DNA from: Dyella_A sp050749815
Lineage (GTDB): Bacteria > Pseudomonadota > Gammaproteobacteria > Xanthomonadales > Rhodanobacteraceae
Reading direction: 5' to 3'
DNA length: 64,000 nucleotides
NCBI RefSeq assembly: GCF_050749815.1
Contig: NZ_CP192735.1
Coordinates: 3,782,001 to 3,846,000, forward strand
Positions 37,571 to 45,465 of the stretch are shown here, in pieces; position 1 is the stretch's first letter; each line of letters opens with the position of its first letter. The notes under the pieces are model-generated. The model saw only the letters and a program-made list of their open reading frames with translations, did no database searches and was not told the origin of the DNA. The position numbers were made by a program, and so were the translations under genes.

Positions 37571-39169
37571 GTGCCGTCTGTGATGGAGCGTGCGTCTTCC
37601 GTGGATGAGCACAAAGGCGTTCCTGGCTGGTTGGCCATCGTGCTGTTTGTGGTGATCACGGGGCTGGCGCTGGTCAGCATGCGTCGGCCGCAACTGGCGT
37701 TGCCGCGGGCGGCGCCGGCTCCCGCCGCGCGGCTCGCGCCCCGGCCGCCGCTGCGTGCAGTGCAGGTGTGGGTGAGCACCGCCGATCGCCGGCTGCAGCT
37801 GGCCCGCCAGGCCGATGTGGCGATGCAGCCACGCCAGGCGCAACCGTCGGATGTGGTGGTGGACACGCGGGCGACCTATCAATCGATCGTCGGCTTTGGC
37901 GCGGCGGTCACGGATGCCTCGGCGTGGCTGCTGCAGAACCGCATGAGCCCGGCCCAGCGCGACGCGCTGCTGAAGGAACTGTTCGGGCCGCCGCCCGGCC
38001 TGGCCATGAACATGACGCGGCTGACCATCGGCGCCTCGGATTTCTCGCCGCAGCCCTACACCCTGGACGACATGCCCGCGGGCGAGACCGATCCGACGCT
38101 GCAGCATTTCAACGTCACCGCCAACCTGCACGATGTGATTCCGACCGTGCGCGAGGCGCTGGCGATCAACCCCACGCTGCGGATCATCGGCTCGCCGTGG
38201 AGTGCGCCGGCGTGGATGAAGACCAGCGACAACCTGATCGGCGGCGAATTGCTCGAGTCGTTCGAGAGCGCCTACGCCGACTACCTGGTGAAGTACGTGG
38301 ATGCCTATCGCAGCCTCGGCATCCCGATCTTCGCCCTGACCGTGCAGAACGAGCCGGGCTACTCGCCGGCAACCTATCCGGGCATGACCATGTCCGCCGC
38401 CACGCGGGCGCGGCTGATTGGCGACTATCTCGGCCCGGCGCTGGCCACCCGCCGGCGCCCCACGCGCATCCTGGCGTGGGACCACAACTGGGACGCGCCG
38501 GACCAGCCGCTGGACGTGCTGGCCGATCCGCAGGCCGAGCGCTACGTGGGCGGCGTGGCCTGGCATTGCTACGCAGGCACACCCTCGGCGCAAAGCCAGG
38601 TGCACCGCGCCTATCCGAGCAAGGATGTCTACATCACCGAATGCTCCGGCGGCGACTGGGAGTCGGCCAGGAAGGGCGAACTGATGTGGTTCGCGCGCGA
38701 CCTGCTGCTGGCCGGCATCCGCCACTGGGCGCGCGGCGTCGTGTACTGGAATCTCGCGCTCGACGAACAGCACGGGCCGCATTTCGGTGGCTGCGACCTG
38801 TGCAAGGGCGTGGTCACCATCGACGCTCAGACCGGCGCCGTCACGCGCAACGACGAGTACTACGCGTTCGCCCATTTCAGCCGCTTCGTGCTGCCGGGGG
38901 CGATCCGCGTGGGCTCGAGCGAGACCGACAAGGACGTCAACAACGTGGCGTTCGTGAACCCTGGCGATGGCTCGGTGGTGCTGGTGGTGGTGAACAGTCG
39001 CGACCAGTCCAGCCCGGTGTCGGTGTGGCAGGGTCAGGCCGGATTTGCCTACACCATGCCGGCGCAGAGCGTGGCGACCTTCGTGTGGAATCCCGATCCG
39101 CTCGGGTCCTGGCTGCGGCGTGCGCTGCGCTGGCTGGACGAGCGTCGCGCAGCTTCACCGCACGGCTGA
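37571..39169 (+). CDS. Glycoside hydrolase family 30 (glucosylceramidase-like)
   Basis: 532-residue (beta/alpha)8 glycosidase with an N-terminal membrane anchor or uncleaved signal (GWLAIVLFVVITGLALVSM, ~residues 19-37). Domain starts VVVDTRATYQSIVGFGAAVTDASAW; the acid/base Glu261 is in TVQNEP and the nucleophile Glu357 in YITECSGG, both canonical for GH30. A C-terminal beta-sandwich (FAHFSRFVLPGAIRVGSS...VATFVWN) completes the family layout. Acts in the periplasm on beta-glycosides. GTG 37571 and ATG 37583 are both possible starts; neither has a strong ribosome site. Confidence 0.92.
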   Translation: MPSVMERASSVDEHKGVPGWLAIVLFVVITGLALVSMRRPQLALPRAAPAPAARLAPRPPLRAVQVWVSTADRRLQLARQADVAMQPRQAQPSDVVVDTRATYQSIVGFGAAVTDASAWLLQNRMSPAQRDALLKELFGPPPGLAMNMTRLTIGASDFSPQPYTLDDMPAGETDPTLQHFNVTANLHDVIPTVREALAINPTLRIIGSPWSAPAWMKTSDNLIGGELLESFESAYADYLVKYVDAYRSLGIPIFALTVQNEPGYSPATYPGMTMSAATRARLIGDYLGPALATRRRPTRILAWDHNWDAPDQPLDVLADPQAERYVGGVAWHCYAGTPSAQSQVHRAYPSKDVYITECSGGDWESARKGELMWFARDLLLAGIRHWARGVVYWNLALDEQHGPHFGGCDLCKGVVTIDAQTGAVTRNDEYYAFAHFSRFVLPGAIRVGSSETDKDVNNVAFVNPGDGSVVLVVVNSRDQSSPVSVWQGQAGFAYTMPAQSVATFVWNPDPLGSWLRRALRWLDERRAASPHG

Positions 39170-39175
39170 GTGCAC

Positions 39176-40096
39176 TCAGGCGGATGCTGTCGATGGGGTC
39201 TCCGCCGCCGCGCGCGCATAACGCGAAGGTGTCATGCCGACGTGGCGGCTGAAGGCGATGCTGAACGTGCTGGCAGAGCTGTAGCCCACGCGCTCGGCGA
39301 TGTCGGCCACGCGGCTTTGGCGCTGGCGCAGCAGGCGCTTGGCCAGCGCCATGCGCCAGGTCAGCAGGTAGCTCATCGGCGCCACACCCACGACGCGGTT
39401 GAAGCGCTCGAAGAATGCCGAGCGCGACAGCGCCGCTTCGCGCGCCAGTTCGGCCACGGTCCATGCGCGGGTCGGCTGGGCGTGCATCGCGCGGATCGCC
39501 ATCGCCAGCCGCTCGTCGGCCAGCCCTCGCACCAGGCCGGACGAGGCGTTGGTGCCGCTGGTGAAGCGCAGCGCCTCGATCAGCAGCACCTCCAGCAGGC
39601 GTGCTAGCACCACCTCGCGCGCCGGCCGCTGCGCGCGCGACTCCTCGCCCACCAGCTTCACCAGCAGTGCCAGCCGGCGCTCACCGCGCACGTGCAGCAA
39701 CCGTGGCAGCAACGACACCAGCAGGGCCGCATCGGGCGAATCGAAACCGCAGTGCCCCACCAGCATGCGCAGATCGGTGGGGCCGGTGGGCGTGCCCACC
39801 CGGTAGACGCCGTCGGCCTGCGCCACCGGTCGTGACGTGCGGCCCGCCGGTGGTGGCGTGAGGCTGCACATGGCCACGCCCCAGGCGGCCGGCACCAGCA
39901 GGAAGTCGCCGGGCTCCAGTGCGATCGGCGCGTGGCCGTCCACCGTCATCGTGCAGCTGCCTTCGAGCACCAGCGCGTAGAACGGTTGCCCGCTGTCCGC
40001 ACGCTGCACGCGCCAGCGGCCGGCGCCGACCACGGTCTTGGCAAAGCCGGGGCTGGGCTGTAACAGGGCGACCACTTCGGCCAGCGGATCGATCAA
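39176..40096 (-). CDS. AraC-type regulator with cupin N-terminal domain
   Basis: 306-residue regulator. An N-terminal cupin of the AraC-type Cupin_6 family (FYALVLEGSCTMTVDG, LEPGDFLLVPAAW) is followed by the double HTH (WTVAELAREAALSRSAFFERFNRVVGVAPMSYLLTWRMALAKRLL; VADIAERVGYSSASTFSIAFSRHVGMTPSRY). TTG 40096 is preferred: GCAGGAG lies ahead and the protein then begins MIDPLAEVVALLQ, typical of the family; a TTG seven codons upstream (40117) is the alternative. Divergent from the short-chain dehydrogenase gene, its probable target, across a gap holding an inverted repeat. Confidence 0.9.
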   Translation of the reverse strand: MIDPLAEVVALLQPSPGFAKTVVGAGRWRVQRADSGQPFYALVLEGSCTMTVDGHAPIALEPGDFLLVPAAWGVAMCSLTPPPAGRTSRPVAQADGVYRVGTPTGPTDLRMLVGHCGFDSPDAALLVSLLPRLLHVRGERRLALLVKLVGEESRAQRPAREVVLARLLEVLLIEALRFTSGTNASSGLVRGLADERLAMAIRAMHAQPTRAWTVAELAREAALSRSAFFERFNRVVGVAPMSYLLTWRMALAKRLLRQRQSRVADIAERVGYSSASTFSIAFSRHVGMTPSRYARAAAETPSTASA

Positions 40097-40113
40097 CTCC
40101 GGACTCCTGCCAA

Positions 40114-40135
40114 ACAATCAAGGATTATCGATTGT
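40114..40135. promoter_or_regulatory. Inverted repeat between AraC and SDR genes
   Basis: ACAATC (40114-40119) and GATTGT (40130-40135) form a perfect 6-bp inverted repeat, spacer 10 bp, in the short A/T-richer gap between the divergent genes, 62 bp before the SDR start. Candidate regulator site or overlapping promoter element. Confidence 0.5.
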
Positions 40136-40197
40136 AGTGAGTACGACGGTGGCGGCCTATCGTCTGGCCCCTCGTTCCCACCCGCCCAGGAGTTTCC

Positions 40198-40938
40198 ATG
40201 CCAACCGTCTTGATCACCGGCTGCTCGTCCGGCTTCGGCCAGGCCATCGCGCGTACCTTCCTCGACCGCGGCTGGCAGGTGGTGGCCACCATGCGCACGC
40301 CCCGCGAAGACTTGCTGCCGCGCTCCGATCGCCTGCGCGTGCTGCCGCTGGACGTGACCGATACCGCCAGCATCGAACAGGCGTTGACCGCCGCCGGACC
40401 GATCGACGTGCTGGTCAACAACGCCGGTTTCGGCGCCGCCGCGCCGCTGGAGTTGACGCCGCCGGCGCTGGCGCGCGAACTGTTCGAGACCAACACGATC
40501 GGCACGATGACGATGAGCCAGGCCGTACTGCCGCAGTTCCGCGCGCGCCGCGCCGGCGTCATCGTCAACGTCACCTCCAGCGTCACGCTGAAGGCGCTGC
40601 CGCTGGTGTCCATGTACAGCGCGAGCAAGGCGGCGACGAACGCCTTCACCGAATCGATGGCGGTGGAGCTGGCGCCGCTGGGCATCCGCGTGCATCTGGT
40701 GCTGCCGGGGCGCTCGCCGGAGACCCGCTTCGCCGAGAACGCCCGCCGCGAGGGCCTGGATCACGAGGCCTACGCGCCGATGGTGCAGCAGGTGCTCGCC
40801 GGCATGCGCGATCCATCCCAGCCGGTGACCCATGCGGCGGACGTGGCCGAAGCGGTGTGGTGTGCCGCGACCGACCCGGATACGCCGATCCGCCTGCCCT
40901 CCGGCGAGGATGCGCTGGCCTGGGCGCGCGGCGGCTGA
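40198..40938 (+). CDS. Short-chain dehydrogenase/reductase
   Basis: 246-residue classical SDR. NAD(P)-binding TGCSSGFG at residues 7-14, NNAGFG, catalytic Ser in NVTSSVTL and Tyr140-x3-Lys144 (YSASK). CAGGAGTTTCC gives the ribosome site. After the YxxxK the family's PG motif is LPGRSPETRF. The divergent AraC-cupin gene probably controls it, a very common arrangement for SDRs induced by their own substrate. Substrate unknown. Confidence 0.92.
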   Translation: MPTVLITGCSSGFGQAIARTFLDRGWQVVATMRTPREDLLPRSDRLRVLPLDVTDTASIEQALTAAGPIDVLVNNAGFGAAAPLELTPPALARELFETNTIGTMTMSQAVLPQFRARRAGVIVNVTSSVTLKALPLVSMYSASKAATNAFTESMAVELAPLGIRVHLVLPGRSPETRFAENARREGLDHEAYAPMVQQVLAGMRDPSQPVTHAADVAEAVWCAATDPDTPIRLPSGEDALAWARGG

Positions 40939-41050
40939 GCGGCCGCCGGGGGCATCGCGTCGCTCTGGCGGGTGACATGTCGATCTGGCATGGGCTGGTT
41001 CGTCGCAAGGGCGAGTGGCGCACTGTCGCGCCCAACCCAAGGAGCATCCG

Positions 41051-41455
41051 ATGCAGCTGGTCGCCTATCTCAACTTCCCCGGTACCGCCCGCGCGGCGAT
41101 GGACTTCTACGCCGCCGCGCTCGGCGGCAAGGTTACCCAGCGCTTCACCTACGGAGAATCGCCGATGGCCGCTGACATGCCGGAGGCGGCACGCGGCAAC
41201 GTCATGCATTCGCAGGTGGAGGTCGGCAGCGCGCTGATCATGGGCGCCGATGGCCCGCCCCCGCACGAGGCCGGCAGCACCACCATCAACGTCATGCCCG
41301 ACACCCCGGAAGAGGCCGAGCGGATCTTCCGGGCGCTGGCCGAAGGCGGCGAGGTGAACATGCCGCTGGAGGAGACGTTCTGGGCCTACCGCTTCGGCGC
41401 GCTGACCGACAAATTCGGCAAGCACTGGATGGTGAATTGCCTCAAGCCGATGTGA
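41051..41455 (+). CDS. VOC family protein (PhnB-like)
   Basis: 134-residue glyoxalase-fold protein of the PhnB/YjdN type: MQLVAYLNFPGTARAAMDFYAAALGGKV, VMHSQVEVGSALIMGAD, and the C-terminal LEETFWAYRFGALTDKFGKHWMVNCLKP, the signature of this subgroup. The usual metal-binding His/Glu positions appear as H (VMHSQ) and the WA-x-RFG block. AAGGAG precedes the ATG. Cytosolic homodimer; enzymatic activity not established for the subgroup. Confidence 0.88.
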   Translation: MQLVAYLNFPGTARAAMDFYAAALGGKVTQRFTYGESPMAADMPEAARGNVMHSQVEVGSALIMGADGPPPHEAGSTTINVMPDTPEEAERIFRALAEGGEVNMPLEETFWAYRFGALTDKFGKHWMVNCLKPM

Positions 41456-41474
41456 TGGGGGCAGTGGCGGTGTC

Positions 41475-41516
41475 CGACGCGCCCGGTTCCGGCCAGCCCG
41501 GAAACCGGGCGCGTCG
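41475..41516. terminator. 14-bp perfect hairpin after the VOC gene
   Basis: CGACGCGCCCGGTT (41475-41488) pairs without mismatch with AACCGGGCGCGTCG (41503-41516); the loop can itself fold. It starts 20 bp past the VOC stop. No T-run, so termination may be Rho-assisted. Confidence 0.55.
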
Positions 41517-41554
41517 CCGCGATGTACGTGGGGTGCGGCCAGGCCTATAGTTGC

Positions 41555-41582
41555 GCCAGCGGCCAGCGGCCAGCGGCCAGCT
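41555..41582. repeat. Heptanucleotide repeat ahead of the HD-GYP gene
   Basis: GCCAGCG repeated three times plus GCCAGCT, 69 bp before the HD-GYP start codon, in its promoter or leader. A 7-bp unit is prone to slippage and each step shifts promoter or leader spacing by seven bases. Confidence 0.85.
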
Positions 41583-41650
41583 GGCAGACGCCGGCAAGCG
41601 CCGCGGGGCGAGGTGCGACCCCGCACGAATGTCGGGCGACCTGGGGGAAT

Positions 41651-42253
41651 ATGGACACTCTTCTGGCGTATGAAGATCTGCATGCTTCGGTGGAAGTCAT
41701 TACCGCGGCGCTGCATGAGCGCGATGCCTATACCCGCTTCCACTGCGACCGGGTGATGCGCCTGGCGCAGGCGCTGGGTGAGGCGTGCGGCTTGTCCCGC
41801 GCGGAGCTGAAGAAGCTACACCTGGGCGCCGTATTCCACGACATCGGCAAGATCGGCGTGCCCGACGCCGTTCTGCTCAAACCGGGGCGCCTGACTGCGC
41901 AGGAGTGGGAGCTGATGAAGGCCCACGCCGAGCAGGGCGAGCGCATCTTCCGCTCGGCCGCCCTGGAGTGTGCCGAGGAGGTGGCGCCGATCATTCGTCA
42001 TCACCATGAATCCTTCGACGGCAGCGGTTACCCCGATGGCCTGAAGGGCGAAGGCATCCCGCTGCTGTGCCGGATCCTGCTGGTGGTCGACGGTTACGAC
42101 GCCATGGCCACGGCGCGTTCCTACCATCGTGCCCGAAGCCACGAGGAGGTCATGCAGATCATGGAGTCCGAGCAGGGCACCAAGCTCGATCCGGCGGTGC
42201 TGGCCGAGTTCGCCCGCCTGGTGGGCCAGCGCGGGCAACAGGGCCTGCTCTAG
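41651..42253 (+). CDS. HD-GYP domain c-di-GMP phosphodiesterase
   Basis: 200-residue stand-alone HD-GYP protein predicted to hydrolyse cyclic di-GMP. Active-site residues are intact: H63-D64 in FHDIGKIGVPD, MKAHAEQGERIF, RHHHESFDGSGYP with GYP at 126-128, then the D in VDGYDAM. Only ~20 residues precede the domain, so there is no receiver or sensor; regulation must come from partners or expression. GGGGGA immediately ahead of ATG 41651. The heptanucleotide repeat just upstream may modulate expression. Convergent with the ArsR gene. Confidence 0.92.
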   Translation: MDTLLAYEDLHASVEVITAALHERDAYTRFHCDRVMRLAQALGEACGLSRAELKKLHLGAVFHDIGKIGVPDAVLLKPGRLTAQEWELMKAHAEQGERIFRSAALECAEEVAPIIRHHHESFDGSGYPDGLKGEGIPLLCRILLVVDGYDAMATARSYHRARSHEEVMQIMESEQGTKLDPAVLAEFARLVGQRGQQGLL

Positions 42254-42409
42254 TCGTCGCGTGCGCGCGCAACGCCGATCAACCTCGCCTTCAGCACTGC
42301 TGATCGCGCCGCTCGGCTTGGGCGCGGCGTAACGAACCTTGGAAACTTTTGTGCAGTGATACCTGCATCCACCGCGCTGCGCCGGATGGCCGATGGATCC
42401 GGCGCAACC

Positions 42410-42763
42410 TTACGATTCAACGAACCGCTTGAGACGTTGCAGGGCGCGATCCCAGTCTGCGCCGATCGCCTCCAGCGCCTGGCGCGCCTCGCCCAGTCGC
42501 GCCGGTTCGAATGCCCATAGACGCTCACGTCCGCGGCGCAGATCGCGCACCAGGCCGGCCGCGGCGAGCACGTGCAGATGCTTGGTGACGGCCTGGCGGG
42601 TGATCGCCGTCCCGGCGGTGAGCTGAGCGATCGACTGCGCACCGCCACTGCTGAGCGTGGCCACCATGCGCAGACGCGTGGCGTCGCCCAGTGCGGCGAA
42701 GATCGGCGCGCTGCGATCGAGCGCGCGCCGGCGCGATACCGGGCGGTCAGTGCGTGGCGACAT
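42410..42763 (-). CDS. ArsR family transcriptional regulator
   Basis: 117-residue winged-helix regulator: FAALGDATRLRMVATLSSGGAQSIAQLTAGTAITRQAVTKHLHVLAAAGLVRDLRRGRERLWAFEPARLGEARQAL. The metal-binding Cys box of ArsR/SmtB sensors is absent, so it belongs to the metal-independent group commonly found with SRPBCC genes. Its start overlaps the end of the upstream SRPBCC gene by 17 bp, so the two are translationally coupled, and two matching palindromes lie upstream of the pair. Confidence 0.9.
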   Translation of the reverse strand: MSPRTDRPVSRRRALDRSAPIFAALGDATRLRMVATLSSGGAQSIAQLTAGTAITRQAVTKHLHVLAAAGLVRDLRRGRERLWAFEPARLGEARQALEAIGADWDRALQRLKRFVES

Positions 42764-43244
42764 ATTTCTCGATATTGCTCATCTGCATGGCCCAGCCACC
42801 GTCGTTGGCGCGCAAGGCATCGGCGCGGCGTGCGGGCGGTAGCCCGTCGAAGCCCGATTCGGTGAGCCGCAGCAGGGTGTCGTCGCCGACTGCCTCGAGC
42901 TCGAAGCTCACCAGCGTGGTCGGCTCCTGCCGGACATCGGCATCGGCATCGGTATCGACAGGATAGGGATGCCAGCGGTAGGCGAATACGCGCATCGGCT
43001 CGATCCGCTCGATGTAGATCTCGAACGGCGTGCCCGCGTGCGGCTCCTGCAACTTGGCGACCTCGAGGTCCACTTGGGTCGGCACGATGCGCCCGGTAAC
43101 GGGCTGGCCGACCACGAAGTGGCCGTCGAAGGCCATGCCGAACCAGGCGCCGAATGCCGCCGGATCGGTCAGCGCATGCCAGACCCGCTCGAGCGGTGCG
43201 TGGAGCAGGATCCGGCGTTCAATGCGATCGGTCGATGCGTTCAT
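42747..43244 (-). CDS. SRPBCC (AHSA1-like) protein
   Basis: 165-residue START-like/AHSA1 domain protein: RRILLHAPLERVWHALTDPAAFGAWFGMAFDG at the N terminus, TPFEIYIERIEPMRVFAYRWHPYP in the middle and TTLVSFELEAVGDDTLLRLTESGFD toward the end, the standard pattern. ATG 43244 has CGGAG eight bases ahead. First gene of an SRPBCC-ArsR operon; the usual order in databases is ArsR first, so the order here is reversed. Hydrophobic ligand binding is expected from the fold. Confidence 0.9.
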   Translation of the reverse strand: MNASTDRIERRILLHAPLERVWHALTDPAAFGAWFGMAFDGHFVVGQPVTGRIVPTQVDLEVAKLQEPHAGTPFEIYIERIEPMRVFAYRWHPYPVDTDADADVRQEPTTLVSFELEAVGDDTLLRLTESGFDGLPPARRADALRANDGGWAMQMSNIEKYVATH

Positions 43245-43260
43245 GAGAGCTCCGTGCCTG

Positions 43261-43276
43261 GCAACTGGATGGTTGC
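43261..43276. promoter_or_regulatory. ArsR operator candidate 1
   Basis: GCAAC-TGGATG-GTTGC: perfect 5-bp arms with a 6-bp spacer, 17 bp upstream of the SRPBCC start. Matches operator 2 in arms and spacing, indicating a regulator dimer site. Confidence 0.65.
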
Positions 43277-43300
43277 ATGTTATGCGCGGTGATCGGCAAG

Positions 43301-43318
43301 GGCAACTATCTGGTTGCC
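43301..43318. promoter_or_regulatory. ArsR operator candidate 2
   Basis: GGCAAC-TATCTG-GTTGCC: perfect 6-bp arms with the same 6-bp spacer, centre 41 bp from operator 1, about four helical turns. The promoter of the SRPBCC-ArsR operon probably lies between or over them. Confidence 0.65.
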
Positions 43319-43584
43319 TGTCAGTTTTGCCAGCCATACGGACTTTGCAGGTCAGATGGCACGAATGAGGGAGGCGACGCGGCATCGCGCGCATGCCGCT
43401 GTGATCGCATTTTCATGCGGTTTGCGTGTCCCGGAACCTTCATATGCCGGTGGTTCAATCGCGGCTGTCGTTGCCGGCCAGCGGCTCGCTTGCCCTTGCA
43501 GCCGTCGGCACGACTGGGGGAATCCGCATCCACCCGTCCGACCACCGGACTCGCGCCTCTTGCACTCACTCCAGGAGTCTTCCC

Positions 43585-45321
43585 GTGCCCAGTCTCCGCT
43601 TTCTCCGTCACGCCTTGCTGCCGGCGTCGATCGTCGCCCTCGGCCTGGCGTCCGCCGCTTCAGCCCAGGTCGGCGCCACGCCCGACCACCGCGGCTTTCC
43701 TCCGCCGCATCACTTCCCCTGGCCCTCGGGTTCGCCGCAGGATCGCCTGCCCACCGCTACGCCGATCAAGCACCTGGTGGTGATCTTCGGTGAGAACCGC
43801 TCTTTCGATCACTACTTCGGCACCTACCCGGTGGCGGCCAATCCGGCCGGCGAGCCGGCGTTCCACGCCCGCCCGTGGACGCCGCCGGTGGATGGTCTGG
43901 ACCGCCAGCTGCTGACACGCAATCCGAACAAACTCAATCCGCTCAATGGCGAGAACGCGGTCAACCCGTTCCGCCTCGATCGCACCCAGGCCAACACCGA
44001 GGGCCAGAACCACAACTACACGCCCGAGCAGCTGGCCTACGACAACGGCAAGGCCGACCTCTTCCCGCACTACACCGGCAACAACACCGTCTCGAGCACC
44101 GGCACCTTCGGCACTCATGGCCTGGTGATGGGCTACTACGACGGCAACACCGTCACCGCGCTGTGGAACTACGCCCAGCACTTCGCGATGGACGACAACG
44201 CCTACACCGACACCTACGGGCCGTCGACGCCGGGCGCGATCGCGGTGGTTTCGGGCACCAACAACGGCGCGCAGATCGTGCTGGGCAAGGGCGCCACCAT
44301 CGCCGACGGCATCGGCGGGCTCAGCCTGGTCGGGGACACCGATCCGGCTTACGACGTGTGCTCGTCGACCGTCAACACACTGATGATGAGCTCGAAGAAC
44401 ATCGGCGATCTGCTCAACGCCCGCCACGTCACCTGGGGTGGCTTCATGGGCGGCTTCGACCTCACCGCGACGAACGACAACGGCAGCACCGGTTGCAAGC
44501 GCAGCACCTATTCCAGCGTGCTGGCCGGCAGCAAGACCGACTACATCCCGCATCACAACTGGTTCCAGTACTACGCCTCCACGGCCAACCCGACCCACGA
44601 TCGGCCGACCTCGCTGACGCAGATCGGTTACACCGACGACAAGGACGCCACCGACACACCGGTGCACCACGAGTACGACCTCAACGACTTCTTCGCGGCA
44701 GTGTCGGCGGGCAACTACCCGTCGGTGAGCTACCTGAAGATGCCGGCGATCGGCGACGCGCATCCGGGCAACTCCGATCCGCTGGACGAGCAGGCGTACG
44801 TCGTGAAGGTGGTGAACTTCCTGATGCAGCAGCCGGATTGGAAGAGCACGGCGATCGTCATCACCTACGACGACTCCGACGGCTGGTACGACCACCGCTA
44901 CGCCGCGCCGACCACCGCCTCGTTCGACGGTGTCACGCCGGAGGGCGCGGTCACCGGCGCCGATCAGGTCAACGGCCCGGGCGTGTGCAACGCGCCGGGG
45001 GCCAAGCCGGGGATCGGCGTGAACGGCGGGCGGGTCAACGGCCGCTGCGGCCCGGGCACGCGCATTCCGTTCCTGGTGATCTCGCCGTACGCGCGCGAGA
45101 ACTACGTCAGCAATGTGCGCCTCACGCAGTCTTCGGTGGTGCGCTTCATCGAGGACAACTGGCTGCACGGCGAGCGCATCGGCCAGGGTTCGAACGACGC
45201 CAGCGCGGGCAGCATGATGAGCCTGTTCGATTTCGGCCGGCGCTTCGATCCGGCCCCGCGCCTGTTCCTCGATCCGGACCAGGGCACGCCGATGGGGCAT
45301 CCGCACCCCTGGCATTCCTGA
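43585..45321 (+). CDS. Secreted phosphoesterase (acid phosphatase / phospholipase C family)
   Basis: 578-residue exported enzyme of the PF04185 phosphoesterase family. GTG 43585 follows CAGGAG and opens a signal peptide (LRHALLPASIVALGLASAASAQ). The family metal/nucleophile motif GENRSFDHYFGTYP stands at about residues 70-83; later metal-binding blocks are DDNAYTDTYGPSTPG, TYDDSDGWYDH and IPFLVISPYAREN. Closest subgroups are bacterial acid phosphatases and phospholipases C; I cannot choose between them. Followed after 144 bp by a di-heme peroxidase gene with a strong hairpin in between. Confidence 0.9.
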   Translation: MPSLRFLRHALLPASIVALGLASAASAQVGATPDHRGFPPPHHFPWPSGSPQDRLPTATPIKHLVVIFGENRSFDHYFGTYPVAANPAGEPAFHARPWTPPVDGLDRQLLTRNPNKLNPLNGENAVNPFRLDRTQANTEGQNHNYTPEQLAYDNGKADLFPHYTGNNTVSSTGTFGTHGLVMGYYDGNTVTALWNYAQHFAMDDNAYTDTYGPSTPGAIAVVSGTNNGAQIVLGKGATIADGIGGLSLVGDTDPAYDVCSSTVNTLMMSSKNIGDLLNARHVTWGGFMGGFDLTATNDNGSTGCKRSTYSSVLAGSKTDYIPHHNWFQYYASTANPTHDRPTSLTQIGYTDDKDATDTPVHHEYDLNDFFAAVSAGNYPSVSYLKMPAIGDAHPGNSDPLDEQAYVVKVVNFLMQQPDWKSTAIVITYDDSDGWYDHRYAAPTTASFDGVTPEGAVTGADQVNGPGVCNAPGAKPGIGVNGGRVNGRCGPGTRIPFLVISPYARENYVSNVRLTQSSVVRFIEDNWLHGERIGQGSNDASAGSMMSLFDFGRRFDPAPRLFLDPDQGTPMGHPHPWHS

Positions 45322-45368
45322 GGGATCGGCCAGCCGCGTGAAAGCGGTCGGTCGTCCAGCCATGACGT

Positions 45369-45400
45369 GTTCCGCCCCGCGCACGGACGCGGGGCGGAAC
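45369..45400. terminator. 13-bp perfect hairpin between phosphoesterase and peroxidase genes
   Basis: GTTCCGCCCCGCG (45369-45381) and CGCGGGGCGGAAC (45388-45400) pair fully around a 6-base loop, 47 bp after the phosphoesterase stop. No T-run. Could end the first transcript or act as an mRNA boundary within an operon. Confidence 0.55.
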
Positions 45401-45465
45401 GGTGCTACCACGGCAACGCAGGCCTCCCGCAGGATCGGGCGGCGGCGTGCAGGAGCGAGCTGCCC

